From Sphingobium chungbukense (GTDB lineage: Bacteria > Pseudomonadota > Alphaproteobacteria > Sphingomonadales > Sphingomonadaceae): a stretch of DNA of 64,000 nt. This document shows positions 7,744 through 16,906 of the stretch, in pieces. Numbering within the stretch: position 1 is the stretch's first letter; each line of letters opens with the position of its first letter. The translations under genes and the position numbers were made by a program. Under the pieces are notes generated by a model. That model was given only the letters and a program-made list of their open reading frames with translations, was not told where the DNA came from and ran no database searches. The stretch is taken from positions 1 through 64,000 of the forward strand of contig NZ_LBIC01000018.1 of the NCBI RefSeq assembly GCF_001005725.1, given 5' to 3'.

Positions 7744-10023
7744 ATGAATACTGACCGCCGTTCCTTGCTGAAGTCGATCGCCGCCGTTTCGGCAGGTGTG
7801 GTTTTCCCCGTCACTATGACTGGCTGCCGGGTCGCCGATCCTAAGCCTTCCGATTCGGTCGAGCTATTCTCTTGGGTTGTAATGATGCCCGACAACACGG
7901 TTCGCATCCGCATTCCACAGAGCGACATTGGACAGGGTGTGGTCACAACCCTCTCGCAGGTTCTTGCGGAAGAGCTCGATCTGAAATGGTCATCGATCCG
8001 GCCCGAATTCTTCGATCCATTGACGAACCTCAAGCGCAACAATGTGTATGTATATACATGCACGGAGAGCAGTTGGTCAGCTGACCGTCTCTTCAATCCC
8101 ATGAGAATGGCAGGCGCTCAGATCAGACAAATGCTTTTGACCGCTGCCGCCAGGCGCTCGGGCTTCGACGTAGCGGATTTGAGAACCGAGGAGAGCAGCA
8201 TCATATTGCCCGGCGGGGGACGGCAAAGCTACGCGGAGGTCGCGTCCGCCGCCTCCCACATTGCGCCGCCGCACCCCTCGCGGGTCAAACTTAAGGACCC
8301 TGCTGACTACCGGCTGATCGGAAAGCCGATCAAGCGCCTCGATCTGGTTCCCAAGACGACCGGGAAGCTGGAATATGGCATCGATGTCGATTTGCCGGGC
8401 ATGTTGTATGCGGTCGTGCAACAATCCCCTGTCTATGGCGGCAAGCTTGTCTCGTTCGACGAACAAGCGATTGCCAAGATGCCGGGCGTTGTCGGGGTCG
8501 TCCGGATCGCGGCAGGACCTTGCGGCCTCAACGGTCCGCTTGCCGACGGCGGAGAAGATTACGGGATGGACGATGCCGTTGCCGTCGTCGCGGACAGCTT
8601 CTGGAGGGCAAGGAAGGCGCTTCTGGCGCTTCCGATCGAGTGGGATGATGGGGAATTTGCTCACACCAGCAGTGAGTCCATCATGGCGGACCTGGTCAGC
8701 CGGGCTGGGCGGCCGCAGCCGGTAGTCCGGGAAGCCGGAGATTTCGCCGGGTCGATCGGCCGTGCTCACCGCGTTATCGAGGCGGATTATTCCTACCCCT
8801 TCATGGACGCGATGCCGCTTGAGCCGATCAACTGCACCGCATGGCTGAATTCGGACGGACTCCAGGTTTGGGCGTCCACGCAGTTCGCCCAGGAAGCGCA
8901 TCGACTCGCCGCAGTTACCGCCGGGCTGCCGCCTGAACGGGTACAGTTCAATCTGCCATATGTCGGGGGGGGCTTCGGACGGCGTTGCCAGAACGAATAT
9001 GTATCGCAGGCGGTCCAGATCGCGAAGGCCATTCCTGGCAAGCCCATCAAGATGATATGGACCCGCGAAGAGATGATGGCGCGCGGTTATCCGCCACCGA
9101 TTACCATCTCACGCTTCAAGGCGGGGCTTGATGAGAAGGGGAATGTGATCGCGTGGTTCAATCGCGTGATTAGCGGCACTGCGCCCGATCAAAGCTATGG
9201 ACCGGCTCGCCTACCGCACTATGTGCCGAACCTTAGGATCGAGTATGCTCGCGTCAAGACGCCTCAGCCGTTCGGCTGGATGCGCGGCGTGGCGTTCACA
9301 CAGCATGTCTGGATGAACCAGGGATTTCAGGACGAACTGGCGGTCGCCGCTGGACGTGATCCGGTCGACCTTTACATGGACCTGCTGGACGAGGGTTCGG
9401 TGCCCACTGACCTGAAAGGCCGCGACGTCGCCATTCGACGCATCCGGCACATGCGCGCCGTGTTGAAGCGGGTCTGCCAAATCGCCGATTGGGAAACGCC
9501 TCTCTCACAGGGCCGCGGCAAAGGCGTTTCGGTCAGCGACTTCAGCTATTGGGATACCTACCACACTGGCACTGCCTCATCGGTTGTGGAGGTTACGCTT
9601 GACGGCAAAGGCGGGCTTAGAGTCGATCACGTATATGTGGTGATGAACTGCGGCCGCATCCTCAATCCCGAAGTAGTCCGCGGCCAAGTCGAAGGAAGCA
9701 TCTTCTGGGCAATCACTACGGCGCTTTACGGCAAAATCACGCTCAAGGACGGTCGTGTGGTCCAGCGCAATTTCCAGGATCACAACGTCGCTCGGCTTGC
9801 CACTGCCTGTAGAAACATCGTAGTCGAACTTGTCGAGAGCGACGATCATCCTGCCGGCGTTGGAGAGGACGCCGTCCCTATTGTGATGACTGCGATGCTG
9901 AACGCAATTTATGATGCTGGTGGGCCGAGGATTCGCTCGCTTCCGCTCAGCGATCATGTGTTGTCATTTAGAAAACAGGATGGCTCAGACGCGTTGCCTG
10001 GCAAACCATCAGGCAACCTTTAG
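7744..10023 (+). CDS. Molybdopterin-binding large subunit of hydroxylase (IorB/nicotine hydroxylase type)
   Basis: 759 residues from the ATG at 7744. An upstream in-frame start at 7687 would overlap the small subunit and lacks the export signal. The N-terminus carries a twin-arginine motif (DRRSLLKS), then a hydrophobic segment and a cysteine (MTGC), suggesting Tat export and perhaps lipid anchoring, as in IorB-type enzymes. Molybdopterin-family landmarks follow: SQSDIGQGV-like PQSDIGQGVVT near 75, the LPYVGGGFGRR loop near 400, PFGWMRGV near 520, and GVGEDAVPIV near 715, whose E is the catalytic glutamate position. The likely reaction is water-dependent hydroxylation of a pyridine ring, passing electrons to the iron-sulfur subunit and then a cytochrome or other acceptor. 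This is the first step of the VPP nicotine pathway if nicotine is the substrate. Confidence 0.85.
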   Translation: MNTDRRSLLKSIAAVSAGVVFPVTMTGCRVADPKPSDSVELFSWVVMMPDNTVRIRIPQSDIGQGVVTTLSQVLAEELDLKWSSIRPEFFDPLTNLKRNNVYVYTCTESSWSADRLFNPMRMAGAQIRQMLLTAAARRSGFDVADLRTEESSIILPGGGRQSYAEVASAASHIAPPHPSRVKLKDPADYRLIGKPIKRLDLVPKTTGKLEYGIDVDLPGMLYAVVQQSPVYGGKLVSFDEQAIAKMPGVVGVVRIAAGPCGLNGPLADGGEDYGMDDAVAVVADSFWRARKALLALPIEWDDGEFAHTSSESIMADLVSRAGRPQPVVREAGDFAGSIGRAHRVIEADYSYPFMDAMPLEPINCTAWLNSDGLQVWASTQFAQEAHRLAAVTAGLPPERVQFNLPYVGGGFGRRCQNEYVSQAVQIAKAIPGKPIKMIWTREEMMARGYPPPITISRFKAGLDEKGNVIAWFNRVISGTAPDQSYGPARLPHYVPNLRIEYARVKTPQPFGWMRGVAFTQHVWMNQGFQDELAVAAGRDPVDLYMDLLDEGSVPTDLKGRDVAIRRIRHMRAVLKRVCQIADWETPLSQGRGKGVSVSDFSYWDTYHTGTASSVVEVTLDGKGGLRVDHVYVVMNCGRILNPEVVRGQVEGSIFWAITTALYGKITLKDGRVVQRNFQDHNVARLATACRNIVVELVESDDHPAGVGEDAVPIVMTAMLNAIYDAGGPRIRSLPLSDHVLSFRKQDGSDALPGKPSGNL

Positions 10024-10287
10024 ATCCGATCGGCCATCAATAGCGCCGGTTCGGGGCAGCCTCCTCACCGCCAGGGCAGCAACGCCCGCTTTTGCTTGTC
10101 CAAAAGCGCGCCATGCAGTGATGGCATTATCCCTATTCAACCGTCGATGGCCGCGAATAGTCGGTTACGATGCTTCTTCCGATCAAACCGCCGCGGGGGC
10201 GCATCGCGAACGTCGCACGGATGCAGATCACGCCCTCGCGGCGACTACGCTCCGATTTATGTCAGTGCAGAGATACTGATCAACATC

Positions 10288-10393
10288 TAGAGCATTTTCG
10301 AAGGAGATAGCATCATCTGTTGGCTGGGAAAATGCGGAAAACAAAAAACAAATACAGCTTGATCCGATCCAGTCTGATCGGATCAGGCTCTAG
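10288..10393. repeat. Dispersed intergenic repeat, copy 1
   Basis: A roughly 105-bp unit starting TAGAGCATTTTCGAAG and ending in an imperfect palindrome around GATCCGATC/GATCGGATC. A second copy in the same orientation is at 17378-17482. The palindrome lies between two convergent genes and could terminate both. The repeat also supplies the last codons and the TGA stop of the minus-strand hydrolase ending at 10383. The remainder of the gap, 10024-10287, shows no gene. Confidence 0.75.
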
Positions 10394-11324
10394 CTTGAGC
10401 CAGCCCACACGAAACATTCGCATCCAACCATCGAATCATCAGATCGGCGATTTCGTCGCTGTTGGACTCGGCCATTAGCATATGACCATTTCCAGTTATG
10501 CCATGTTCTTCCAAGACGATGTGTTCAAACACTGGAGCCCGTGCTCGTACGTACTCCGCTGCGCGCCTATTGGCATCTCTCATCCATGTGGCTTCACCTG
10601 TCACAATGGCGACCGGCTTCGCGAACGGGTCGTGAAATCCTTGATATGCCTCCGGTGCGAGACCGTTATTGAAGATTCCAAGCGGATGCACCATGCCCGA
10701 GTACCCCAGAGGTTCCGCCGCCAGTACGGCCGCGACCCGCAGCCCGCCAACGGCACTCAGAGCCCATCCGCATGGTCCCCCCATCGAGTGGCTCACTACG
10801 ACGGTCGGGCCGGTCAGATCGAGCAGTTGTTCGGCGATAGCCTCAACGTGACGCTGGCTCGCACCTAGCGAAGTGGCCATCGGTCCTTGGCTCGCCATGA
10901 ACCGGTCACCCGCCAACGGATCGGAGGGCCAGCGGCTATGCTTGGAGGCGCCTTGCCATAAGTCGTGCTTCCCCGGCTCCACGAACCGGGGGTATAGCGT
11001 TCCGTACTCTGCCGCGGGCGTTGCCGGGCCAAGCACGTTTTCGTTCCAGGCTGACCTTCCATGCCCCGGCCGATCGAGGACATATGTTGCATAGCCCGCC
11101 TGCAGGAACCGATGCACCCATCCGCGCCTCCCGTCCGGTGTCCTCACGAAGTCAGCGCCCTGTCCACCGCCGCCATGGACGAAGAGGATAGAAACCGGAC
11201 GGGGATTTACAGGAATGAACCACTGGACATAGGCGTTGATGCCGGGCCACACCGCGTCCCCGGCATCAACAGGCGGCGATGTCAGGAAGACACCGCCAAA
11301 GTCTGCCATTTCAAAGGTGCGCAT
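10383..11324 (-). CDS. Alpha/beta hydrolase, last gene of the nic operon
   Basis: 313 residues with an alpha/beta-hydrolase core: oxyanion-loop region FVHGGGGQGADF near 50, nucleophile elbow SHSMGGP near 180, and a C-terminal histidine in GNGHMLMAE near 285. The N-terminus has a substrate-facing extension (FGGVFLTSPPVDAGD). It starts 5 bp after the flavin monooxygenase gene and closes the nicE-D-X-F operon, so it should act in the same pathway. The known lower nicotinate/nicotine pathway needs only one hydrolase of this fold (NicD, encoded upstream). The role here is therefore unknown: possibly an extra amide, ester or C-C bond hydrolysis. Its last residues and stop codon lie in a dispersed repeat, so the natural C-terminus may have been altered. 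Confidence 0.75.
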   Translation of the reverse strand: MRTFEMADFGGVFLTSPPVDAGDAVWPGINAYVQWFIPVNPRPVSILFVHGGGGQGADFVRTPDGRRGWVHRFLQAGYATYVLDRPGHGRSAWNENVLGPATPAAEYGTLYPRFVEPGKHDLWQGASKHSRWPSDPLAGDRFMASQGPMATSLGASQRHVEAIAEQLLDLTGPTVVVSHSMGGPCGWALSAVGGLRVAAVLAAEPLGYSGMVHPLGIFNNGLAPEAYQGFHDPFAKPVAIVTGEATWMRDANRRAAEYVRARAPVFEHIVLEEHGITGNGHMLMAESNSDEIADLMIRWLDANVSCGLAQARA

Positions 11325-11329
11325 GTTGC

Positions 11330-12493
11330 TCAGAAATGCGTTTCCATCTGCGTCGTGAAGCTCATTTCCCGCTCAACTAGCCGCGGATCTGCGGCCACGG
11401 CGCGGAGGAAAGCGATGCGGTCCTCCTTCTCCTGTCCTTCCTTCAGGTGATAGAGGTTGCGCAGATTGAACGACGCGCGGGGCGACGTAACCTCGGCAAA
11501 CACCCGACGACGATCGCGCTCGTAAAATTCGAGTATTTCCTCCCCTGCCCCGTCGTGGATGACCCTGTTCAAAGCGCCGATCAGGGCGAAAGCATCGAAC
11601 ATGCCGCCAGTCAGGCCAAGCCCGCCTGTGGGGTTGGTGATATGGCCAGCGTCACCGACAAGCAGGATCCGCCCCACACGCATCCGATCGGCTATGCGCT
11701 GGTGCATGCGGTAGGGCGAGTAGGCGAGCACCTCATAGGGCAGGTCGGGCAGGTGATCAGCGAACATCGTGTGGATGCGCTCTTCCAGCCCCTCGAAAGG
11801 TAGCTCTGGGTCTTCGACAAAGGTTACCCGCCAGACGTCGGGCTGCTCGATCTTGCAGATAATGGAGCCGTGCTTCTGATCGAGCTGCATGACGGACTCA
11901 GGATAGTTCAGCGCCGACAGGTTGATTCTCGTGTTCGTCGCCACATAGCGCTCGGGCCAGGTTGTCCCCAGAAACTGGAGCCCCAGTACATTCTGGCGTA
12001 CCGTGCTGTTCGCGCCATCCGCCCCTATGAGATAGTCGCCTTCCAGCACTGCCGATCCATTGGGTCCCTCGACCTCCGCGATCACGCCGGCCGCAGTCTG
12101 GCAGCATCCGGTCAGCTTCGTTCGCAGCAATATCTCCACATTCGGCTGCGCCGAGACATGCCGTGCAATGATCTTGGACAACAACCCTTGGTGCAGATGA
12201 AGCGCATTCCCCCCCATCCCCTCAGGCGTCCATTTCCACTCAATAAGTTCGCCCGTGCTGTGGATACGCCAGCCGAAGGTCTGGCGCAGGAAACCCTCCG
12301 CTTCACAGTCCTGCAACAGTCCAAGCCGGTCGAGGTGGGGCAGAACCGGATAGTGATAGACCAGCGCACGCGGCTTATCGTTGAACTGCTCCTCTGCCTC
12401 GATAATCGTGACACGCGTGCCTTCCTTCGCGAGGCCGAAAGCGGTTAGCAGGCCAATGGGCCCGGCTCCAACGACGATTACATGTTGAGCCAT
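11330..12493 (-). CDS. FAD-dependent monooxygenase (6-hydroxy-3-succinoylpyridine hydroxylase-like)
   Basis: 387 residues from the ATG at 12493 (GGAGGGAACC upstream; the frame opens at 12526). A class A flavoprotein monooxygenase: FAD-binding GxGxxG in VIVVGAGPIGLLTA, DG motif LIGADGANSTVR near 165, and GD motif ILLVGDAGHITNPTGG near 285. The segment PRALVYHYPVLPHLDRLG after the first domain fits the UbiH/PheA-like group that includes the HSP hydroxylases of the VPP nicotine pathway. It does not fit NicC (6-hydroxynicotinate monooxygenase), whose N-terminus differs. The expected reaction is oxidative removal of the side chain of 6-hydroxy-3-succinoylpyridine, giving 2,5-dihydroxypyridine and a succinate derivative. 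Its position directly after nicF and in the same operon as nicX, which uses that product, supports this. Confidence 0.75.
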   Translation of the reverse strand: MAQHVIVVGAGPIGLLTAFGLAKEGTRVTIIEAEEQFNDKPRALVYHYPVLPHLDRLGLLQDCEAEGFLRQTFGWRIHSTGELIEWKWTPEGMGGNALHLHQGLLSKIIARHVSAQPNVEILLRTKLTGCCQTAAGVIAEVEGPNGSAVLEGDYLIGADGANSTVRQNVLGLQFLGTTWPERYVATNTRINLSALNYPESVMQLDQKHGSIICKIEQPDVWRVTFVEDPELPFEGLEERIHTMFADHLPDLPYEVLAYSPYRMHQRIADRMRVGRILLVGDAGHITNPTGGLGLTGGMFDAFALIGALNRVIHDGAGEEILEFYERDRRRVFAEVTSPRASFNLRNLYHLKEGQEKEDRIAFLRAVAADPRLVEREMSFTTQMETHF

Positions 12494-12539
12494 TGCGGTT
12501 CCCTCCAGTTGTTTTCTGGTGCGCATGCACCTGCGTTAT

Positions 12540-13160
12540 TCAAAGCTTTTCGATCCAATCGGTCACGTCCGCGGCGTCGGTGACGTCGCCATATTTCTGA
12601 TCGATGTCATAAAGGCTGGCTTCATGTGGCGCGTTCGCGCGATCAGCACAGCAGTCGCGCGGCACCAGAACGTTGAAGCCGGACTGCACTGCATCCACGA
12701 CGGTCGCCCGGACACAACCGGACGTAGTCGCGCCCGTTACCACTACGGTATCGACACCCGCCCCGGTGAGCATGGCCGCCAGGTTCGTGCCATGGAATGC
12801 TGATGCGCCATGCTTCACCACGATCGGATCGCCATCGGAGATCCCGGTCGCCGCATCGATCTCAACGAGCCTGCTCCCCGCGAGAAGCGCTCTCATTCCG
12901 GTGGCCTTACGCAGCCAGGCCAACGTCTCGACCTCCCAGGGCTGGTAGGCGATAGTCGTGTAGATAACGGGAAAACCACGGCTTCGGGCCAGATCGGTGA
13001 TGGCACGGGTTCGCGCGATTTGCGCATGCATATCCGCCGCCGTCGGGTAAACAGTGTCGGTGAAGCCATAGGTAAAATCGACCACCACGACCGCCGGTCG
13101 AGTGCCGCGGGGCACGCTGCCTCCGAACCCCGCCTTTTCATAGACTTCATCCTGCGACAT
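12540..13160 (-). CDS. nicF: Maleamate amidohydrolase (isochorismatase-like)
   Basis: 206 residues of the cysteine-hydrolase/isochorismatase family. The predicted triad is D28 (VVVVDFTYGF), K116 (DPIVVKHG) and C149 (TTSGCVRAT); the cis-peptide-bearing VTGATTSG loop precedes the cysteine. Known NicF/Ami enzymes hydrolyse maleamate to maleate and ammonia, step four of 2,5-dihydroxypyridine breakdown. The ATG at 13160 overlaps the end of nicX by 14 bp, in keeping with tight coupling. The family also contains carbamoylsarcosine and other amidases, so the assignment leans on context: nicX, nicD and nicE are all adjacent and well matched. Confidence 0.85.
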   Translation of the reverse strand: MSQDEVYEKAGFGGSVPRGTRPAVVVVDFTYGFTDTVYPTAADMHAQIARTRAITDLARSRGFPVIYTTIAYQPWEVETLAWLRKATGMRALLAGSRLVEIDAATGISDGDPIVVKHGASAFHGTNLAAMLTGAGVDTVVVTGATTSGCVRATVVDAVQSGFNVLVPRDCCADRANAPHEASLYDIDQKYGDVTDAADVTDWIEKL

Positions 13161-14202
13161 CGAACACCTTACCCCCTTCGCAAGCCGTCAGGTCCTTCGC
13201 TACGACTGCTCCGTCCAGCAACACCGGTTCTCCATCCAAAAACAGCGAGCAACCGCGCAGCGGTATATCGAGATGGCAGTCCGTGTCGTTCATGCCGCCA
13301 AGCTCGTTATTTGGACCGGTTGAGAACAGCACGTTGCCAAGAAAGCTACGCACCTCCATGCCCATTCCGCCGGGGAATTCGCCGGGCGTCATCCGGTGCC
13401 ACTTGGCGTCAGGATTCATTCCCCAGCCGATGTGGCTCAGCGCAAAGCCGCGCGGATCATTAAAGTCCGCCATGTACGACTTGACCAGATCAGCTTCCAA
13501 GCCGCCCCGGATCGAGGTGACGACGCCCTTCTCGATCGTGTATGTTATAGGCTCGCGCACATAAATGTTCTGCGGCAGCAATATGTCGCCCGGCGCGATG
13601 ACGATCTGCCCGTCCACGCCGTCGTCGTCGCCGCCTGTAAAGACGAAGCCGGATGGCCAGTGATCCCATCGGCCCGGCGTGTCGGTGCAGGCATATTCGG
13701 TGACAGTGGGATAGGTGCCAAGCTTATACGTGACGTCCGTCCCATAAGGCGACGTGATGTGCATCGATTTCGCGCGACCCAGCAACTCGCCTGCGACCTC
13801 CACTTTCTCACGCAACTCCCTGGAAGGCAGCATCCGCGCGAGCAACTCCGGCGGCTCCACAACCGTAAGGACGCGAGCACCCGCGGCCTGGATCGCCATC
13901 TGCTCGGGCGAGAACAGCAGGAAGATGCAGTCGATCACCATATCGGCATTCTTCAATGCCTCCACGGCTTCAGGCATCCGCGAAAGCGGCGTCTGCCCTA
14001 CCGCCCAATTGCCCATCGGTGCAGGCGCCGGCAGCCGCATGTGGTAGATATTCGCCTTGAGCGCCCGGCCCGCAGCGAGAAACGCGTCGGCATAATCTAG
14101 TCGCTCGTCACCCTGAGTCAGCACGACCAGCCGCTCGTCGGCGCGAACACCGGACATTTTCAGCTGGTGGAGGCATATCTCCGCGAAACTAGCGCGATCC
14201 AT
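13147..14202 (-). CDS. nicX: 2,5-dihydroxypyridine 5,6-dioxygenase
   Basis: 351 residues from the ATG at 14202, which has AAGGAGG upstream; the frame opens at 14268 but inside nicD. The sequence closely follows Pseudomonas putida NicX as I recall it: EPPELLARMLPS near 116, PGRWDHWPSGF near 176, HIGWG at 257 and CHLDIPLR at 309. NicX is a mononuclear Fe(II) extradiol-type ring-cleavage enzyme unrelated to classical extradiol dioxygenases. H257, H310 and D312 fit its metal ligands. It opens 2,5-dihydroxypyridine to N-formylmaleamate using O2. It overlaps nicD upstream and nicF downstream by 14 bp each. This gene is the strongest single marker that the operon degrades a pyridine ring. Confidence 0.95.
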   Translation of the reverse strand: MDRASFAEICLHQLKMSGVRADERLVVLTQGDERLDYADAFLAAGRALKANIYHMRLPAPAPMGNWAVGQTPLSRMPEAVEALKNADMVIDCIFLLFSPEQMAIQAAGARVLTVVEPPELLARMLPSRELREKVEVAGELLGRAKSMHITSPYGTDVTYKLGTYPTVTEYACTDTPGRWDHWPSGFVFTGGDDDGVDGQIVIAPGDILLPQNIYVREPITYTIEKGVVTSIRGGLEADLVKSYMADFNDPRGFALSHIGWGMNPDAKWHRMTPGEFPGGMGMEVRSFLGNVLFSTGPNNELGGMNDTDCHLDIPLRGCSLFLDGEPVLLDGAVVAKDLTACEGGKVFDVAG

Positions 14203-15016
14203 TTGCGGTGGCCTCCTTGATGTCGGCTTGAAAACCTGCGACCGCGCCGAGGAAACCGTCCAGATCATCCCACGGTATCATGTGCCCTGCGCCTTCGACG
14301 GTCACGACCTCGATGCCGGGCGCCAGTGTCCGAATTTCTTCAATATCTGCCGTTTCGATGACCGGCGAGCCACCGGCCACGACGAGCCGTATCGGCAGGT
14401 CAAGGTGCGGCAAGTCGGCATGAACGTCATCCGTATGAAAGCCTTTATAGGCCGCGTCGATCGCGCGCAGTTCGCACGTGTGGAGCCATTCAGCACGCAG
14501 CGCGCGCTGATCCTGAGTCCAGGTTGGGCAGAATGCCTTCATTTCTTCCGCCGAGCAGCCGCGCTGCGCCAGCAAGATCGAATCCTCATACCATGGCCAT
14601 GCCGAGGGATAGGGGCGACGGCCCGGCCCGCTTACGGGCGGATCGGCCAAGATCAGCCCGGCAAAAATCCCGGGCGCTTTCCGGGCGGCGCGGATCGCGG
14701 TGCGGGCGCCCATGGAATGACCAAGAATCACCGGACGATCGAGATCAAGAACACCCGTCAGCGCGACGACATCATCCGCCATTGCATCCAGGGAATAATC
14801 AAGGTCGCCAGCTTGACTTAATCCGCGGCCCCGAACGTCGAGCACATGAACCTCGTACGTCTCGGCCAGGCGAGCGGCAACGAAATCCCACGTGACCGCT
14901 GGCGACGTGATGCCAGGCACGAGAAGCATCTGACGCCACCCAGGCGCGCCATGGCGCACAAGATGGTGCCGGATGCCGTTCGCATGAACGTTGTATCCGA
15001 AAGGACTGCCGTCCAT
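14189..15016 (-). CDS. nicD: N-formylmaleamate deformylase
   Basis: 275 residues, alpha/beta-hydrolase fold. It matches P. putida NicD along its length: LVPGITSPAVTWDFVA near 32, VLDVRGRGLS near 58, LADPPVSGPGRRPYPS near 123, RAEWLHTC near 174 and GHMIPWDDLDGF near 244. S101 (GHSMGAR), D125 and H245 take the positions of the catalytic triad. It removes formate from N-formylmaleamate, the nicX product, giving maleamate for NicF. The start codon is two bases after the nicE stop. The motif match is specific enough to separate it from general hydrolases. Confidence 0.95.
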   Translation of the reverse strand: MDGSPFGYNVHANGIRHHLVRHGAPGWRQMLLVPGITSPAVTWDFVAARLAETYEVHVLDVRGRGLSQAGDLDYSLDAMADDVVALTGVLDLDRPVILGHSMGARTAIRAARKAPGIFAGLILADPPVSGPGRRPYPSAWPWYEDSILLAQRGCSAEEMKAFCPTWTQDQRALRAEWLHTCELRAIDAAYKGFHTDDVHADLPHLDLPIRLVVAGGSPVIETADIEEIRTLAPGIEVVTVEGAGHMIPWDDLDGFLGAVAGFQADIKEATANGSR

Positions 15017-15018
15017 TG

Positions 15019-15771
15019 TTAGAATGCCCCTGATAAAAGCGTCCCGCCACCGGGCACGCGCGTGTCGAGGTCAAGGGCTCGCAACATCGCCCAGGTTGTG
15101 GAGATGGCCGCCGTCAACACCGGCTTGCCGACCTGCGCCTCAACGATCGAGACGGCGGGCAGCGACGGCATCTGCACGCATGCAGACAAAATTACAGCAT
15201 CGACCTCGGCCAAATGCTCCATCGACGCGACGATGCCCGGAAGCCGGGCGGGGTCGTGAGCGGCGACTGCCAAATTATCCGAAATCTCAAGAGCGCGCCA
15301 TTCGACGACATCGATGCCTTCGGCACGAATATAGTCGACAACAAGCTCGGTTAGCGGCTTCATATATGGCGCCACAATCGCCACTCGCTTCGCGCCAATC
15401 GCCTTGATCCCATCCACGAGCGCGCCAGCTGACGATACGACGGGGGCCGGATGGCCATTATCGATTGTTGCCTGATGCAGGCGGGCCTGGGACTCACGAT
15501 GGTAACCCTTGCCCATCGACATGATAGCCACCAGACATGCATAACCCATCACGTCGACGGCCGCGTCAGATAACTCGATGGCGCACGTGTCGCTGGCGCC
15601 GTCCATTTTGGACAGCTCTTCTTTGGTCACGTGCTTCATGCGCATGCGGGCCGAATGGAAGGTAAAGCGCTCGGGCGAGATCGTCTCGCGGGCACGGAGG
15701 AGCGCCGGTATTTCAGTCTCCATCGTAACATTCGAACTCGGCACGATCTGCCCTATACGGTAGGCCCTCAA
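15019..15771 (-). CDS. nicE: Maleate cis-trans isomerase
   Basis: I place the start at the TTG at 15771: AAAGGAG lies seven bases upstream, and the resulting 250-residue protein begins MRAYRIGQIVPSSN, aligned with P. putida NicE. The upstream frame to 15840 is not NicE-like. Asp/Glu-racemase superfamily; the two active-site cysteines are seen at C79 (MGYACLVA) and C198 (LSACVQMPSLP). Other matches are FHSARMRMKHVTKEEL near 38 and VAPYMKPLTELVVDYI near 133. It converts maleate to fumarate, which enters the citrate cycle. It is the first gene of the operon nicE-D-X-F-monooxygenase-hydrolase, so the promoter must lie in 15772-16400. Confidence 0.93.
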   Translation of the reverse strand: MRAYRIGQIVPSSNVTMETEIPALLRARETISPERFTFHSARMRMKHVTKEELSKMDGASDTCAIELSDAAVDVMGYACLVAIMSMGKGYHRESQARLHQATIDNGHPAPVVSSAGALVDGIKAIGAKRVAIVAPYMKPLTELVVDYIRAEGIDVVEWRALEISDNLAVAAHDPARLPGIVASMEHLAEVDAVILSACVQMPSLPAVSIVEAQVGKPVLTAAISTTWAMLRALDLDTRVPGGGTLLSGAF

Positions 15772-16432
15772 TTGCCCTCTCCTTTGCTGCTGTGGCAACA
15801 TTAATTCGTCTGTTGGATAAATACAAGGTCGAATATCCATGGGGTCCAGCTTGGCTTATGCATATCGGAGCCGGTCCTAATTTAGTCAGGTGTCAAACAC
15901 ATGACCGATTGGACGCTGCGCCTGCGACAGCGGCCGCTGCCTATGCGCATTCTCACTTGATTTCTTTTTCTGTATAATTGATTGTGGAAATATCGGGAAG
16001 TTACCTTGCGCGCAGCATATCTGGCCGATGTGCGATTGCAGGCTGCCCGTGGGTCCTGTCTGTTTGGTTGCGAACCGCCGACCGGATTCAGTTTATAACG
16101 AGATTGAAAGATTTTCGTCGCGCGGCCGAACAAGGCGCGCCAGCGAAGATACGAGAGGAATGCACTGGATGCCACCGCAAATAACAAACGTCCAGAAACA
16201 GTCCGAAAGTTTGAATCGGCGGCATCTGGTGAGCGCCGCAGGTATCGAAGGCTCGAGCGTTACGCGTGCTTCGTGCATCTCGCGTGATACCTGGAGGAGT
16301 TCAGGGGATAAGTCCTCCCACTCCTTTGCCAATTCAAAGCGCGCGCGCCCTCGGTGTACGCCGCGTCACGCGCCCACTCATCATCATTGCCAGGAGAAGG
16401 GTGGTGCTGCTGAAGAGCCCATAACCGCTGCA
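15772..16432. other. Divergent region between nicE and the AraC-type gene
   Basis: This 660-bp stretch must carry the nicE operon promoter. An open frame in phase with the AraC-type domain runs through it from 16028, but the predicted peptide is basic, low in hydrophobics and unlike any AraC ligand-binding domain, so I do not treat it as coding. A clear operator could not be picked out by eye. Confidence 0.4.
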
Positions 16433-16906
16433 ATGCCAGGCCTATTTCAGTTGCTTTCCGACGAGGGCCATTCTTCGGACGCCTTTTTAATCCGCAGATT
16501 GAAGCAGGCGATTCTGAATGGCCCACGCTTCGATGCGGCCGAAGCCGATATTGCGCGGGATTTGGGATTGTCAGCAAGAACCCTGCGCCGACGACTCCAT
16601 TGTCTAGAGACGTCTTACGCACAAATTATCGCGGAAGTCCGATTCGCATTCGCCAAGCAATGCCTTTCCGATCCACAACTGACGATTGGCGACGTGGCTG
16701 ATCGGGCGGGCTACACCGAAGTGAGCAACTTCAGGAACGCCTTCAAACGATGGGCGCACGTTTCACCACAGGCTTTCCGCGACTTGATAGGCCTGACTCA
16801 GCCAGGACGAGCGAGCCCTCTGACCCAGCCGATTACAAAGGCCAGCATAGGCGGCCGTCATCTTTCCGCACGCAACACGTCAAAGGAGCGACCATGTCTG
16901 ACCTAA
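16433..16906 (+). pseudogene. AraC-family regulator, DNA-binding domain only (probably truncated)
   Basis: The C-terminal half is an AraC/XylS double helix-turn-helix. The first HTH reads ARDLGLSARTLRRRLHCLETSY, and the second reads TIGDVADRAGYTEVSNFRNAFKRW followed by SPQAFRD. The N-terminal ligand-binding domain found in this subgroup is absent: sequence upstream of 16433 in the same phase does not resemble it and has no good start site. It may be a broken regulator or a short DNA-binding form. Its tail runs into the start of the SnoaL-like gene at 16894. Divergent placement next to nicE suggests it descends from the operon's regulator. Confidence 0.55.

Noticed and set aside
11330-12493. 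NicC-type 6-hydroxynicotinate 3-monooxygenase
   Set aside because: The N-terminal third does not follow NicC, and the amine and aldehyde oxidising genes nearby point to a side chain being removed, fitting an HSP hydroxylase better.
16028-16432. N-terminal extension of the AraC-type regulator
   Set aside because: The peptide is rich in R, S, H and P without the expected ligand-binding fold and has no good start site.
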